Positions 7,515-15,536 of a DNA stretch of 34,998 bases are shown piece after piece. Position numbers and translations under genes: made by a program. The notes beneath the pieces were generated by a model. It ran no database searches and was not told where the DNA came from. It saw only the letters and a list, made by a program, of their open reading frames with translations. How positions within the stretch are numbered: the stretch's first letter is position 1; every line of letters begins with the position of its first letter. The DNA is from Teichococcus aerophilus (GTDB lineage Bacteria > Pseudomonadota > Alphaproteobacteria > Acetobacterales > Acetobacteraceae), in assembly GCF_014490485.1 (NCBI RefSeq), contig NZ_JACTVA010000053.1:1-34998 (forward strand). Reading direction: 5' to 3'.

Positions 7515-8474
7515 ATGCACCCCATCATGACCCGTCGCTCACTGTTGCTGGGCACTGCCGGCCTCGCGCTGATGGCGCGCTGGCCGCTGGCCTTCGCGCC
7601 GCCCGCCCAGGCACAGTCCCGCCGCCTCGTTGTCTCGTCCAAGCTGGATACGGAAAGTGCGCTGCTGGGCGAGATGATCGCCCAGACCCTGGAAGCCAAG
7701 GGCGTGGGCGTGGAACGCAAGCTGCAGCTGGGCCCGACGCGCATCGTCCGCGGCGCCCTGCTGGCCGGCGAGATCGACATCTACCCCGAGTACACCGGCA
7801 ACGGCGCCTTCTTCTTCAACGCAGAGAGCGACCCGGCCTGGCATGACGCCGCCCAGGCCTATGCCAAGGTGCGGACGCTGGACGCCGAGAAGAACAAGGT
7901 GGTCTGGCTGCGCCCGGCCAGCGCCAACAACACCTGGGCCATCGCCGTGCGGAAGGATACCGCGCCGCGCGGCCAGGCGCTGGGCAGCCTGGAGGATCTG
8001 GCCCGCCTTCTGGGCACGGACTGGAAGGCGCAGTTCAAGCTGGCGGCCTCGGCCGAGTTCGTGGAAAGCCCTGCGGCGCTGCCGGCCTTCCAGCAGGCCT
8101 ATGGCTTCAAGCTGGAACCGGCCAACCTGCTGGTGCTCTCCGGCGGCGACACCGCCGTGACCATGCGTGCGGCGGCCGAGAAGCTGAACGGCGTCAACGC
8201 CGCCATGGTCTATGGCACCGATGGCGCCATCTCGGCGCTCGACCTGCACGTCCTGGCCGACCCCAAGGGCGCGCAGATGGTGTACCAGCCGGCGCCCTGC
8301 GTGCGCGCGGAGGCCGCCGCCGCCCACCCGCAACTGGAGGAATGGCTCAGCCCGGTCTTCGAGTCGCTGACGCTGGAAGGCTTGCAGGGCCTGAACGCCA
8401 AGATCGTGGTGGAGGGCCAGAACCCGCGGGAGGTGGCGCGGACGCATCTGCGCGGCCTCGGGATCGGCGGCTGA
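7515..8474 (+). CDS. osmF: Glycine-betaine/osmolyte ABC binding protein (OsmF/YehZ-like)
   Basis: This is a 319-residue periplasmic binding protein of the OpuCC/ProX/YehZ family. The N-terminus TRRSLLLGTAGLALMARWPL with AQAQ is an export signal with a twin-Arg start, so Tat export is possible. The mature part begins LVVSSKLDTESALLGEMIAQ. It contains GEIDIYPEYTGNG, the typical helix-turn before the ligand pocket, and WLRPASANNTWAIAV, both typical of quaternary-amine binders. The ATG at 7515 has GGAG nine nucleotides upstream; the ATG at 7527 is a possible alternative. It heads a four-gene operon with the same order and sizes as E. coli yehZ-Y-X-W. The role is import of betaine-like osmolytes; in E. 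coli this system has low affinity, so the ligand is uncertain. Confidence 0.87.
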   Translation: MHPIMTRRSLLLGTAGLALMARWPLAFAPPAQAQSRRLVVSSKLDTESALLGEMIAQTLEAKGVGVERKLQLGPTRIVRGALLAGEIDIYPEYTGNGAFFFNAESDPAWHDAAQAYAKVRTLDAEKNKVVWLRPASANNTWAIAVRKDTAPRGQALGSLEDLARLLGTDWKAQFKLAASAEFVESPAALPAFQQAYGFKLEPANLLVLSGGDTAVTMRAAAEKLNGVNAAMVYGTDGAISALDLHVLADPKGAQMVYQPAPCVRAEAAAAHPQLEEWLSPVFESLTLEGLQGLNAKIVVEGQNPREVARTHLRGLGIGG

Positions 8475-8482
8475 GCCTCGGC

Positions 8483-9721
8483 GTGGCGCAGGCCCGCCCC
8501 GCCACGCTCGCCCGCGACCTCGCCACCCGGGCGCCACCGCCCCCGGTGCCACGGGAAGCCACCGCCGCGGCGCTGCTCGCGGCGCTGGCGGCCTCGCTGC
8601 CCTTCCTGCTCGGCTGGCTGTCCATCGCCGCCAACCGCCTGGTCTCACCCCGTCCTGTCAGCCTGCCGCTGCATGGCGGCACGGGCCTCGGCGCCGCCTG
8701 CTTCGTGCTGGGCTGCCTCGGCGTCGCCCTGCTGGCACGCCGCCGCAGCCTGCTGCCCTGGGCGGAGGTCACCGCCGGCCTGGCGCTATTGGCCTTGCTG
8801 GCCACGCTCGGCCTTGGTGCCGGCGCGGCGCTGGATGGCGGCGCTAGGCTGGCCCGCGCCGCACCCGGGGCCGGCTTCTGGCTGGCGGCGCTGAGTCTGC
8901 TGCTTTCCGCCGGCTGCTGCGCCGCCGGGCGAGATGCCGCCCGCGAAGGCGAGGCCGCCGGCGCCACCCCCACCCGTTTCCTGGCCGTCGCGGTGCCCGG
9001 CATCGTGCTGCTGGTGGCCTCCGGCGTGCTCGACCCGCTCTCCCTGATGCGAGAGGCCGCGTCGCGCGGGCCGGAACTTCAGGCGGCACTCTGGCGGCAT
9101 GCGCTGCTGGCAGCGGGCGCGCTGGCGCTGGCCGGGCTGGTGGCAGTGCCGCTCTCCCTGCTGGCGCTGCGGCGGCCACGGCTGGAGGCGGCGCTGATGG
9201 CGCTGGCCAATGGCCTGCAGGTGGTGCCCTCCATCGCGCTGTTCGGCCTGCTGATGGCGCCGCTGGCCGGGCTGGCGGCGGTGTGGCCGGCGCTGCGGGG
9301 CTGGGGCATTGGCGGTATCGGCGCCGCTCCGGCGGTGATCGGCATCTCCGCCTACCTGTTGCTGCCGCTGGCGGCCGGGCTGCTCTCCGGCCTGCGGCAG
9401 GCGCCGGCGGATATCCTGGATGCCGCGCGCGGCCAGGGCATGGGGGAGGGCGCCATCCTGCGCCATATCCGCCTGCCGCTTGGGGCCGGCGCCATGCTGG
9501 GCGGGCTGCGCACCGCCGCCGTGCAGGCGGTGGGGCTGGCGACGCTGGCGGCGCTGGTCGGCGCCGGCGGCCTGGGCGCCATCGTGTTCCAGGGCATCGG
9601 CCAACTGGCGGCGGATCTGATCCTGCTGGGCGTGTTGCCCGTCGTTGGCCTCTCGCTTTGCATCGATGCGGCGCTGGCGGCGGCACAGGCCGCGCTGGCC
9701 CCAGCCGGGCGGCGCGGATGA
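8483..9721 (+). CDS. yehY: Osmolyte ABC permease with extra N-terminal helices (YehY-like)
   Basis: This is a 412-residue membrane protein. The N-terminal half has several Ala/Leu-rich helices absent from ordinary permeases. The C-terminal half is the standard OpuCB/ProW permease, with NGLQVVPSIALFGLLMAPL and the coupling loop ADILDAARGQGMGEGAILRH followed by IRLPL, then GLATLAALVGAGGLG. E. coli YehY has the same extended layout (about 385 residues). The GTG at 8483 is chosen because it is the first start after the binding-protein stop (9 nt gap); its ribosome-binding site is poor. Its end overlaps the ATPase start (ATGA). Confidence 0.86.
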   Translation: MAQARPATLARDLATRAPPPPVPREATAAALLAALAASLPFLLGWLSIAANRLVSPRPVSLPLHGGTGLGAACFVLGCLGVALLARRRSLLPWAEVTAGLALLALLATLGLGAGAALDGGARLARAAPGAGFWLAALSLLLSAGCCAAGRDAAREGEAAGATPTRFLAVAVPGIVLLVASGVLDPLSLMREAASRGPELQAALWRHALLAAGALALAGLVAVPLSLLALRRPRLEAALMALANGLQVVPSIALFGLLMAPLAGLAAVWPALRGWGIGGIGAAPAVIGISAYLLLPLAAGLLSGLRQAPADILDAARGQGMGEGAILRHIRLPLGAGAMLGGLRTAAVQAVGLATLAALVGAGGLGAIVFQGIGQLAADLILLGVLPVVGLSLCIDAALAAAQAALAPAGRRG

Positions 9722-10647
9722 TCCGGTTCGACCGCGTCACCAAGCGCTATGGCCACCGTGCCGTGGTTGATTCCGTCAGCCTGGAAGTCCGCAAGGGCGG
9801 GCTGTGCGTGCTGCTGGGCGAATCCGGCTCCGGCAAGTCGACGCTGATGCGGATGGTAAACCGCATGGTCGAGCCCGATGCCGGCCGCGTCATGCTGGAC
9901 GGCACCGACATCGCCAATGTGCCGCCCGAGTCGCTGCGGCACGGTATCGGCTACGTCATCCAGTCCGTCGGACTGTTTCCGCATTGGCGGGTGGCGGACA
10001 ATATCGCCACCGTGCCCCGCCTGTTGGGCTGGGACGCCGCCCGCGTCGCCAGCCGGGTGGACGCGTTGCTGCAACTGGTCGGCCTGCCGCCCGAGGATTT
10101 CCGCGCCCGCTACCCGCACGAGCTCTCCGGCGGCCAGGCGCAGCGCATCGGCCTGGCGCGCGCCCTGGCGGCCGACCCGCCCGTGCTGCTGATGGACGAA
10201 CCGTTTTCCGCCCTCGACCCCGGTATCCGCCGTGGCCTGCAGGTGGCGCTACGGCGCATCCATGCCGAAACGGCCAAGACCATCCTGTTCGTGACCCACG
10301 ACGTGGAGGAAGCACTGCTGCTGGCGGATGAGCTGGCGGTGATGCAGGACGGTCGCCTGCTGGCGCACGGCCGCCCGGCCGAGGTGCTGCGCCGGGATGC
10401 CGACCCGGTGGTGAAGCGGCTGTTCGGGGAGGCGACCCTGGCCTTCCACCGGCTTGGCACACTGCGCGCCGCCAACGCCGCCCGCCCAGCCAGCGCGACG
10501 CAGCCCGCCGAGGCGCAACTGCCCATCCTGCCGCCCGATTCGAACCTGAAGCAGGCACTGATGCTGATGCTGGAAAGCGGCACGGACCAGGTTGCGCTGC
10601 CCGGCGGCGCCACGCTGCATCTCTCCGACATCCTGGCCGCGGCGTGA
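9718..10647 (+). CDS. yehX: Osmolyte ABC importer ATPase (YehX/OpuCA-like)
   Basis: This 309-residue ATPase shows Walker A GESGSGKST, Q-loop VIQSVGLFPH, signature LSGGQAQR, Walker B LLMDEPFSALDP and switch VTHDVEEAL. It belongs to the quaternary-amine transporter (OpuCA/ProV) family. Past the core only a remnant resembling part of a CBS domain is present (LPPDSNLKQALMLMLESG...). OpuCA normally has two CBS domains that sense ionic strength; the short tail matches YehX. The ATG at 9718 overlaps the permease stop as ATGA, and its own TGA overlaps the next GTG as GTGA, so all three genes are translationally coupled. Confidence 0.9.
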   Translation: MIRFDRVTKRYGHRAVVDSVSLEVRKGGLCVLLGESGSGKSTLMRMVNRMVEPDAGRVMLDGTDIANVPPESLRHGIGYVIQSVGLFPHWRVADNIATVPRLLGWDAARVASRVDALLQLVGLPPEDFRARYPHELSGGQAQRIGLARALAADPPVLLMDEPFSALDPGIRRGLQVALRRIHAETAKTILFVTHDVEEALLLADELAVMQDGRLLAHGRPAEVLRRDADPVVKRLFGEATLAFHRLGTLRAANAARPASATQPAEAQLPILPPDSNLKQALMLMLESGTDQVALPGGATLHLSDILAAA

Positions 10648-11357
10648 GGCTGCCGCGCCGGGCCGTGCCCTTGCTGGCGCAGGCGGCCGCCTTCCTGCTG
10701 GCGTTGTGGGCCGCGCCGCATCTGGGCGCGCTCTGGGGCGCACCCTTCCCGGATGTGCAGCGCCCGGTGTGGGACCAGCGCGGCTGGTTCGCGCTGCTCG
10801 GCGCCCACCTGATGCTCTCGGTCGGCGCGGTGGTGATCGCGGCGGCGCTGGGCCTCGGTGGCGGCATCCTGGCCACGCGGGGGCAGGGGCGGCTGCGGCC
10901 GTTGCTGGATGCGCTGTTCGCCCTGGCGCAATCCGTGCCGCCGATCGCCGCCATTGCCCTGGCATTGCCGCTGCTGGGCTTCGGCGCCGCCCCGACCATG
11001 CTGGCCCTGGTGCTCTATGCCTGTCTGCCCGTGCTGCGCGGCACCGTCGCGGGGCTGGATGGCGTGGCGCCGGCGGTGCTGGATGCCGCGCGCGGCACCG
11101 GCATGGGGGCCGCGCGTGTCCTGTGGCAGGTGGAACTGCCGCTGGCGGCGCCCGTCATCCTTTCCGGCCTGCGGGTGGCGGTGGTGCTCTCCATCGCCAC
11201 GGCGGCGGTGGGGGCCATGGCAGGGGCGGAATGCCTGGGTACGCCGATCGTCGTCGGGCTGGCCAACAACAACGGCGCCTACGTGCTGCAAGGCGGGCTG
11301 TTCACCGCTTGGCTGGCCCTGCTGGCGGATCGCGCCCTGGCGCTGCTGGCCCGGTAG
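10644..11357 (+). CDS. yehW: Osmolyte ABC permease (YehW/OpuCB-like)
   Basis: This 237-residue permease of five or six helices has ALAQSVPPIAAIALALPLLG and the coupling loop AVLDAARGTGMGAARVLWQV followed by ELPLAAPV. LGTPIVVGLANNN near the end matches the family's conserved 'LG..I..GL' region. It pairs with the YehY-like permease to form the channel. The GTG start at 10644 overlaps the ATPase stop (GTGA). It is the last gene of the operon; an F1 hairpin with a T-rich tail starts 64 nt after the stop. Confidence 0.88.
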   Translation: MRLPRRAVPLLAQAAAFLLALWAAPHLGALWGAPFPDVQRPVWDQRGWFALLGAHLMLSVGAVVIAAALGLGGGILATRGQGRLRPLLDALFALAQSVPPIAAIALALPLLGFGAAPTMLALVLYACLPVLRGTVAGLDGVAPAVLDAARGTGMGAARVLWQVELPLAAPVILSGLRVAVVLSIATAAVGAMAGAECLGTPIVVGLANNNGAYVLQGGLFTAWLALLADRALALLAR

Positions 11358-11420
11358 GGCGGGGGGCTACGGCCCATCCTGGCTTTGCGCCCGGTGCCAA
11401 TCGACTTTCGGCTGAGGCAG

Positions 11421-11466
11421 AAGGCTGGGGAAGGAATTCCACAGACCCCATCTTTTTCTGGGAGTC
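11421..11466 (+). terminator. F1 hairpin repeat, solo copy 2 (putative terminator, partly decayed)
   Basis: The stem CTGGGGAA / TTCCACAG keeps an outer CTG/CAG pairing where other copies have CCG/CGG, with one internal mismatch. It is followed by ACCCC, then TCTTTTTCTGGGAGTC. It lies in sense orientation after the yehW stop. Confidence 0.6.
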
Positions 11467-11812
11467 TTTTGGGGGTGGATGAGGCAGCGTCGGCCTCCGT
11501 GGTCCGTGGTCCGTGGGCTTCGGCATCCCTGCAAGCTTTTCCGGGCAAGAATTAAGTCCAACGCATCAAGACGCGATAAGACCGGCCGATTCACCGGCGG
11601 GTGTGTTCGAACCGTCGCTGCCGTGAAAAGGCAATGTCGGGTGGTCTTGACGGATAACGGTGGATCGAGAGGCCTCTGCCCCCTCGAGCTGCCCGCGGCA
11701 GGGGACGCGATCCCTGCACCTAAGGCGAGATGGGTCGCGCCGAAAGCATCCTGTTATGCTCAAGCTATTTTTGGAACCGAGACCGGCAGTCGAACGGCAC
11801 GGGCAAACGGGT
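11467..11812. other. Gene-free stretch of lower GC
   Basis: I find no supported gene here. By eye the base composition is less GC-rich than the flanking genes. Near 11495-11518 the heptamer CCGTGGT is repeated. A short LTDNGG-like reading at about 11646-11665 is too weak to call a transposase remnant. Confidence 0.4.
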
Positions 11813-11814
11813 TT

Positions 11815-11870
11815 CCAAAGGCCTCAGGCCTTTGGTGGGGACAGTGTGAGAGGGGCAGCGCCTCTCTCAC
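11815..11870 (-). repeat. F2 two-hairpin repeat, copy 1 (putative terminator)
   Basis: Two hairpins lie just after the minus-strand oxidoreductase stop. One is GTGAGAGGGGC / GCCTCTCTCAC at 11846-11870, with one weak pair. The other is a perfect CCAAAGGCC / GGCCTTTGG at 11815-11835 with loop TCA. The arrangement matches the copy at 21553-21600. No T-tract follows. Confidence 0.55.
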
Positions 11871-11882
11871 GAACCCGGCGCC

Positions 11883-12887
11883 TCAGAACCCCACCAGCAC
11901 CGACTTCCCGATAGCCTTGCCGCTCTCCAGGTGCTCATGCACCTGCGCCAGGTTCGCGGCGTTGATCGGGCCGGATTCCTGCGTCAGCGTCGTCTGCAGC
12001 ACGCCGGCATCCAGCAGGGCGGAGACTTCGGACAGCAGCCGGTGCTGCGCCGCCATGTCGGCCGTCTGGAACAGGGAGCGGGTAAACATCAACTCCCAAG
12101 CCACGGTCACGCTTTTCCGCTTCAGCGGCGCGATGTCGAAGCTGTCGTAGTCGTCGATAAGGGAAAGGTGGCCCTGCGGCGCGATCAGCTCGGCAATGGC
12201 GGGCATATGCGCGCCGGTGGCGGTCAGCCCCGCCACGTGCGTCACCGGGCCAAGGCCGAGGGCCTGGACCGCCGCCACCAGGTCCCCCCGATGGTCCACG
12301 ACATGGTGTGCGCCCATCTTGCGCACCCAGTCCGCCGTCTCGGGGCGGGAGGCGGTGGCGATCACGGTCAACCCGGTCAGCCGCCGCGCCAGCTGGATGA
12401 GGATGGAGCCGACACCTCCCGCCGCCCCCAGCACTAGCAGCACGCCAGGCTGACTGTAGCTGCCGTAAGGCACCCGCAGCCGGTCGAACAACAACTCCCA
12501 CGCCGTGATGGCAGTCAGCGGCAGGGCGGCCGCCTGGGCGAAGGAGAGGTTGCGCGGCATCGGGCCGACGATGCGCTCATCCACCGCCTGGAACTCGGCA
12601 TTGCTGCCGGGGCGGTCGATCTGCCCGGCGTAGAACACGGCATCGCCTGGGCGGAACAGCCGCACCTCGGGCCCCACGGCTTCCACCACGCCGGCGGCGT
12701 CGTAGCCAATGATGCGCGGCTGCCCCGCCGGCGGCGTGGCGCTGGAACGCACCTTGAAATCGACCGGATTGACCGAGACGGCTCGGACCGAGACCAGCAG
12801 GTCCCGCGGCCCAGGGGTAGGCTTCTCCAGCGTCACGTCCCGCAGGACGGTGGCGGGGCCGGGTTGGGTGAAGGCGATGGCTTTCAT
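11883..12887 (-). CDS. Zinc-type alcohol dehydrogenase / quinone oxidoreductase (MDR family)
   Basis: This is a 334-residue medium-chain reductase. The N-terminal GroES-like part reads MKAIAFTQPGPATVL, VSVNPVDFKVR and IIGYDAAGVVEAVG. The Rossmann part has LVLGAAGGVGSILIQLA (a GxxGxxG-type NADPH site) and PLTAITAWELLF before it. The cysteines that bind zinc in true alcohol dehydrogenases are not evident, so it is probably a zinc-free NADPH:quinone/enone reductase of the ZADH/YhfP type. The ATG at 12887 has GGAG eight nucleotides ahead and gives the family's usual start. It is divergent from an HxlR regulator across 103 bp that hold a palindrome, so it is the likely regulatory target. The natural substrate is unknown. 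Confidence 0.9.
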   Translation of the reverse strand: MKAIAFTQPGPATVLRDVTLEKPTPGPRDLLVSVRAVSVNPVDFKVRSSATPPAGQPRIIGYDAAGVVEAVGPEVRLFRPGDAVFYAGQIDRPGSNAEFQAVDERIVGPMPRNLSFAQAAALPLTAITAWELLFDRLRVPYGSYSQPGVLLVLGAAGGVGSILIQLARRLTGLTVIATASRPETADWVRKMGAHHVVDHRGDLVAAVQALGLGPVTHVAGLTATGAHMPAIAELIAPQGHLSLIDDYDSFDIAPLKRKSVTVAWELMFTRSLFQTADMAAQHRLLSEVSALLDAGVLQTTLTQESGPINAANLAQVHEHLESGKAIGKSVLVGF

Positions 12888-12941
12888 GGCAGATCTCCAG
12901 GCAACAGGTTCGGCGGAACAACTGGGGCTTGGTGGCCGTAA

Positions 12942-12963
12942 GCGGAATACGGTAAAATTCCGC
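12942..12963. promoter_or_regulatory. Palindromic operator candidate between the HxlR gene and its divergent target
   Basis: GCGGAAT and ATTCCGC form a perfect 7-bp inverted repeat with the 8-nt spacer ACGGTAAA. It lies 28 nt before the HxlR start and 55 nt before the oxidoreductase start. HxlR proteins are dimeric winged-helix factors that bind such sites in shared promoters. The assignment is inferred. Confidence 0.5.
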
Positions 12964-12990
12964 ACGTAGTGCTGAAAAGGATACCACCCC

Positions 12991-13359
12991 TTGCCCCGTA
13001 AGCTGCGCCCCTACGACTGCGCCCCGGGCTGCCCGGTGGAAGCCGCGCTGGATGTCATCGGCGGTAAGTGGAAAGGCGTCATCCTGTTCCACCTGCTGGG
13101 CGGCACGCTGCGTTTTAACGCCCTGCGCCGCAGCCTGGGCAACATCACCCAGCGCATGCTGATCCACCAGTTGCGGGAACTGGAGGAAGACGGGCTGATC
13201 CTCCGCACCGTCTACCCGCAAGTGCCGCCGCGCGTGGACTACGCCCTGACCCCGACGGCCCAGAGCCTGGAACCCCTCCTGCGCGGCCTGCACGACTGGG
13301 GCGCCGCCTGGATGGCGCAACGGGGCGGCAAGCCGGAAGCGGAACAGCAGGCGGCTTGA
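12991..13359 (+). CDS. HxlR-family transcriptional regulator
   Basis: This 122-residue winged-helix protein has the HxlR hallmark N-terminus: CPVEAALDVIGGKWKGVIL, with Cys15 at the position used for redox or electrophile sensing in some members. LRFNALRRSLGNITQRMLIHQLRELEEDGL follows as the recognition region, then the wing (VPPRVDYALTPTAQSL). The start is TTG at 12991, which gives the usual length; AAGG lies about ten nucleotides upstream. It is divergent from an MDR-type oxidoreductase, a very common arrangement in which HxlR controls the reductase in response to quinones or reactive carbonyls. The inducer is unknown. Confidence 0.92.
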   Translation: MPRKLRPYDCAPGCPVEAALDVIGGKWKGVILFHLLGGTLRFNALRRSLGNITQRMLIHQLRELEEDGLILRTVYPQVPPRVDYALTPTAQSLEPLLRGLHDWGAAWMAQRGGKPEAEQQAA

Positions 13360-13380
13360 GGCTGGCCTTTCTTTCGAGGG

Positions 13381-13634
13381 TAGGGCGGCAGGCCGGGGAA
13401 AGAATTCCCCGGACCCCATCTTTCTTTCTGCAAGTCTGGCGCAGCGCTTCAGGTTTGAGAGCGGACGCTGCTTGATGATTCTATCAATGGGCCACGCGGG
13501 CTGAACCCTCAGTCGCCGGATGTCTAAGAGCTCCGGCGCACCCGGCCGTGTTCCAGACCTCAACAGCCTACACAGGCAAACTCGAAAAAAGAAAAGAAGG
13601 GGTCCGGGGAATTCCTTCCCCGGCCTTCACCCTA
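13381..13634 (+). repeat. Composite F1 element A (about 254 bp, inverted ends, three hairpins)
   Basis: The ends are two F1 copies in inverted orientation: left stem CCGGGGAA/TTCCCCGG at 13392-13411, right stem mirrored at 13604-13623. Each has its C4-T-rich tail pointing inward. The interior contains TGAGAGCGGACGCT, GATGATTCTAT, GGGCTGAACC and a central hairpin (CGCCGGA ... TCCGGCG, 13514-13538). All of these recur in element B, and in part in element C. It fills the gap between the convergent HxlR and inositol-phosphatase genes, so each end faces the gene it would terminate. Confidence 0.85.
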
Positions 13635-13669
13635 TGCTTCCTAAAGTGCCCAACGCGTCGCGGTTGCGC

Positions 13670-14491
13670 TTACCCCAGTGCCTCGCACAGGGCTTCCGCG
13701 GCGCCGGGCATGCCGACAACAAGGGGCCGGCGCCAGTCGCGCAGGTCGCCATCCGCGGTCTGGAAGCCTTCGACCTGTTCCCAGCCGGAGGCACCCCTGG
13801 CCAGGGCGATACCGCCGGTGGCGTGGACCAGGGCAACGCCGGCCGCCACGTCCCAGACATTCGGTTTCTCGAATTGCGCCACTTCCATCAGCCCGGCGGC
13901 AACGAAGGCGCATTCGATGGCGGCGGAGCCGGTGCGGCGCGGTTCCCACCTCGCGGGGGAGCGGTGAGAGGCATCGCGGAAACCGCCCAGCTTGCGCCGC
14001 ACGCCGAGATTCTCCCTGCGGGTGACGGGCGATTCGTCGAACAGCAGAGGGCCGCCCTGAATGCAGTGGTACACCCCGGCACGGAGCGCGTGGCTGGAGG
14101 CACACCAGAGTGCGCCGGCCACCGGCACGCCATCCCGCAACACGCCGATGGAACCGCTGAACAGCGGCAGGCCGTTGATGAAGTTGGCGGTGCCGTCCAC
14201 CGGGTCAATCGCCCAGACATAGCCGCCGGGCGTGGTGGGCGGGTTGGGGAATTCCTCGCCCAGGATGTGGTGGCCGGGGAAGGCGGCCTCGATCTCCGCA
14301 CGCAGCACGGCTTCCACCGCGCGGTCGACGTCGGAGACCGGGTCCTTCAACTCGTGTTCTTCCGGCGCCGTCGGCTTGTAGGCAACATCGAGGGGGCGGG
14401 TGAGCGCGGCGGTCATTTCCTCGCCGGCCAGGCGGGCCAGCCGCAGCGCCAGGGCACCGATGGCATCGAGGGATTCGGGGGAATGGTTCAT
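13670..14491 (-). CDS. Inositol-monophosphatase-family phosphatase
   Basis: This 273-residue Mg2+-dependent sugar/inositol phosphatase has the metal motifs GEE at 78-80, WAIDPVDGT at 93-101 and NVWDVAAG near 211-218. The fold also covers HisN (histidinol-phosphatase), CysQ and SuhB; none of their special features is clear. The ATG at 14491 is used because it overlaps the stop of the upstream lipid-kinase gene (TGATG), with AAGGCG ahead of it. Upstream in-frame starts would run into that gene. The coupling suggests the kinase and phosphatase act in related phospholipid or polyol metabolism, but this is an inference. Confidence 0.88.
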   Translation of the reverse strand: MNHSPESLDAIGALALRLARLAGEEMTAALTRPLDVAYKPTAPEEHELKDPVSDVDRAVEAVLRAEIEAAFPGHHILGEEFPNPPTTPGGYVWAIDPVDGTANFINGLPLFSGSIGVLRDGVPVAGALWCASSHALRAGVYHCIQGGPLLFDESPVTRRENLGVRRKLGGFRDASHRSPARWEPRRTGSAAIECAFVAAGLMEVAQFEKPNVWDVAAGVALVHATGGIALARGASGWEQVEGFQTADGDLRDWRRPLVVGMPGAAEALCEALG

Positions 14492-15387
14492 CAGGAACGC
14501 GCCTTCTGCGGTGCGGCAAGGCATTCGGGCGGAATCAGGAAGGTCAGCGGCTCCACCTCGATATGGAAGGAAACCGTGCAGGCCTCGTCGAACTCCTGCG
14601 GTTCGTCGTCCACGCGGATCGGCCCGCCCGGCCAGCGCAGGGTGACGGTGGCGCCGCGGAGGATCTCCACCGGCGGGTGGCCGGCAGCGGGCGCGCGCAG
14701 CCATTCCAGCATCTCGGCCCGCCGCTCGGGCGGCAGCAGCACGACGTCGAGCAGCCCGTTGCCGGGGCGCGATTCCGGCGCCAGCGGCAGGTTGGGGCCG
14801 AAGAGGGGGATGTTCATCACCTCCACCAGCAGGGTCTCCACCACCTGCTCGTGGTCATCGACGCGCAGGTGGGCGTGCACCACCGGTGCCTCGGCCAGGG
14901 CGCGGCGGAATATGGCGCGCCCGGCCTCCACCCCTTCCAGCCCTTCCTCGTCGGCGCTTTCCACCGCCTGGGCAAAGGCACCGAAACCGACGGATTCCAC
15001 GAAGCGGTGCTCGCCGAAGCCGTCCTCCTCCGCTTCCGCAACGGCGAGGTTCAGGTGGCGGTGCGCGGCCTTGGCCCAGCCGGCTGCGAAATGCTCGGGT
15101 GACGGCCAGGGGCCGAGCGCCCGGGCCAGATTGTTGGCCGTGCCCAGCGGCAACACCGCGCAGCGCCGCCCACGCTCGGGCAGGGAGCGGGCGATGCGCC
15201 CCACCGTGCCGTCCCCGCCCGCGATGACGACGAGGTCCCGCAGCTTCTTCAGGCCCTTGCGCAGGGCCTGCCCCTTGGTGCCATACACCTGCACATGCAG
15301 GCCGGCTTCTTCCAGCAAGGCAACCAGCTCTTCCTGGGTGTGCGCTTCCTCGCCCGCATTCGGGTTGTGGAACAATGTGGTGTCCAT
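14491..15387 (-). CDS. Diacylglycerol-kinase-family lipid kinase (YegS/DgkB-like)
   Basis: This is a 298-residue protein. The nucleotide-binding GGDGT is at 57-61 (VVIAGGDGTVGRIA), followed by VLPLGTANNLARALG near 78-91. Both are signatures of the DAGK catalytic domain. The C-terminal beta-sandwich with RVDDEPQEF matches the YegS/DgkB type, in which the enzyme phosphorylates diacylglycerol, phosphatidylglycerol or sphingoid bases at the membrane surface. The ATG at 15387 begins directly with the conserved TLFHNPNAG strand, so the start is secure. It overlaps the following inositol-phosphatase gene by one base. The lipid substrate is unknown. Confidence 0.9.
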   Translation of the reverse strand: MDTTLFHNPNAGEEAHTQEELVALLEEAGLHVQVYGTKGQALRKGLKKLRDLVVIAGGDGTVGRIARSLPERGRRCAVLPLGTANNLARALGPWPSPEHFAAGWAKAAHRHLNLAVAEAEEDGFGEHRFVESVGFGAFAQAVESADEEGLEGVEAGRAIFRRALAEAPVVHAHLRVDDHEQVVETLLVEVMNIPLFGPNLPLAPESRPGNGLLDVVLLPPERRAEMLEWLRAPAAGHPPVEILRGATVTLRWPGGPIRVDDEPQEFDEACTVSFHIEVEPLTFLIPPECLAAPQKARS

Positions 15388-15536
15388 GCCACGCTAACGC
15401 CTGCCCCCGGGCCGGCGTTCCATACGGTCTGGAAACATGTCCGCGACGGGCGCATTCCAATGGCAAGGCCTGTGGGTGGTGCTGGCGTGGCCCCCCGCCG
15501 GCGCGCTATTCTGGAGGATCGCAGGAGGATCCGTTC

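Noticed and set aside
11495-11518. CRISPR-like short repeats (CCGTGGT units)
   Set aside because: The units are 7 bp and adjacent, with no spacers and no cas genes in the window.
11600-11800. Transposase remnant suggested by an LTDNGG-like reading
   Set aside because: One short match with no further DDE motifs, no inverted repeats and no consistent frame.
13381-13634. Complete insertion sequence
   Set aside because: At about 254 bp it has no room for a transposase and contains no meaningful ORF. Only a non-autonomous element or structured repeat is possible.
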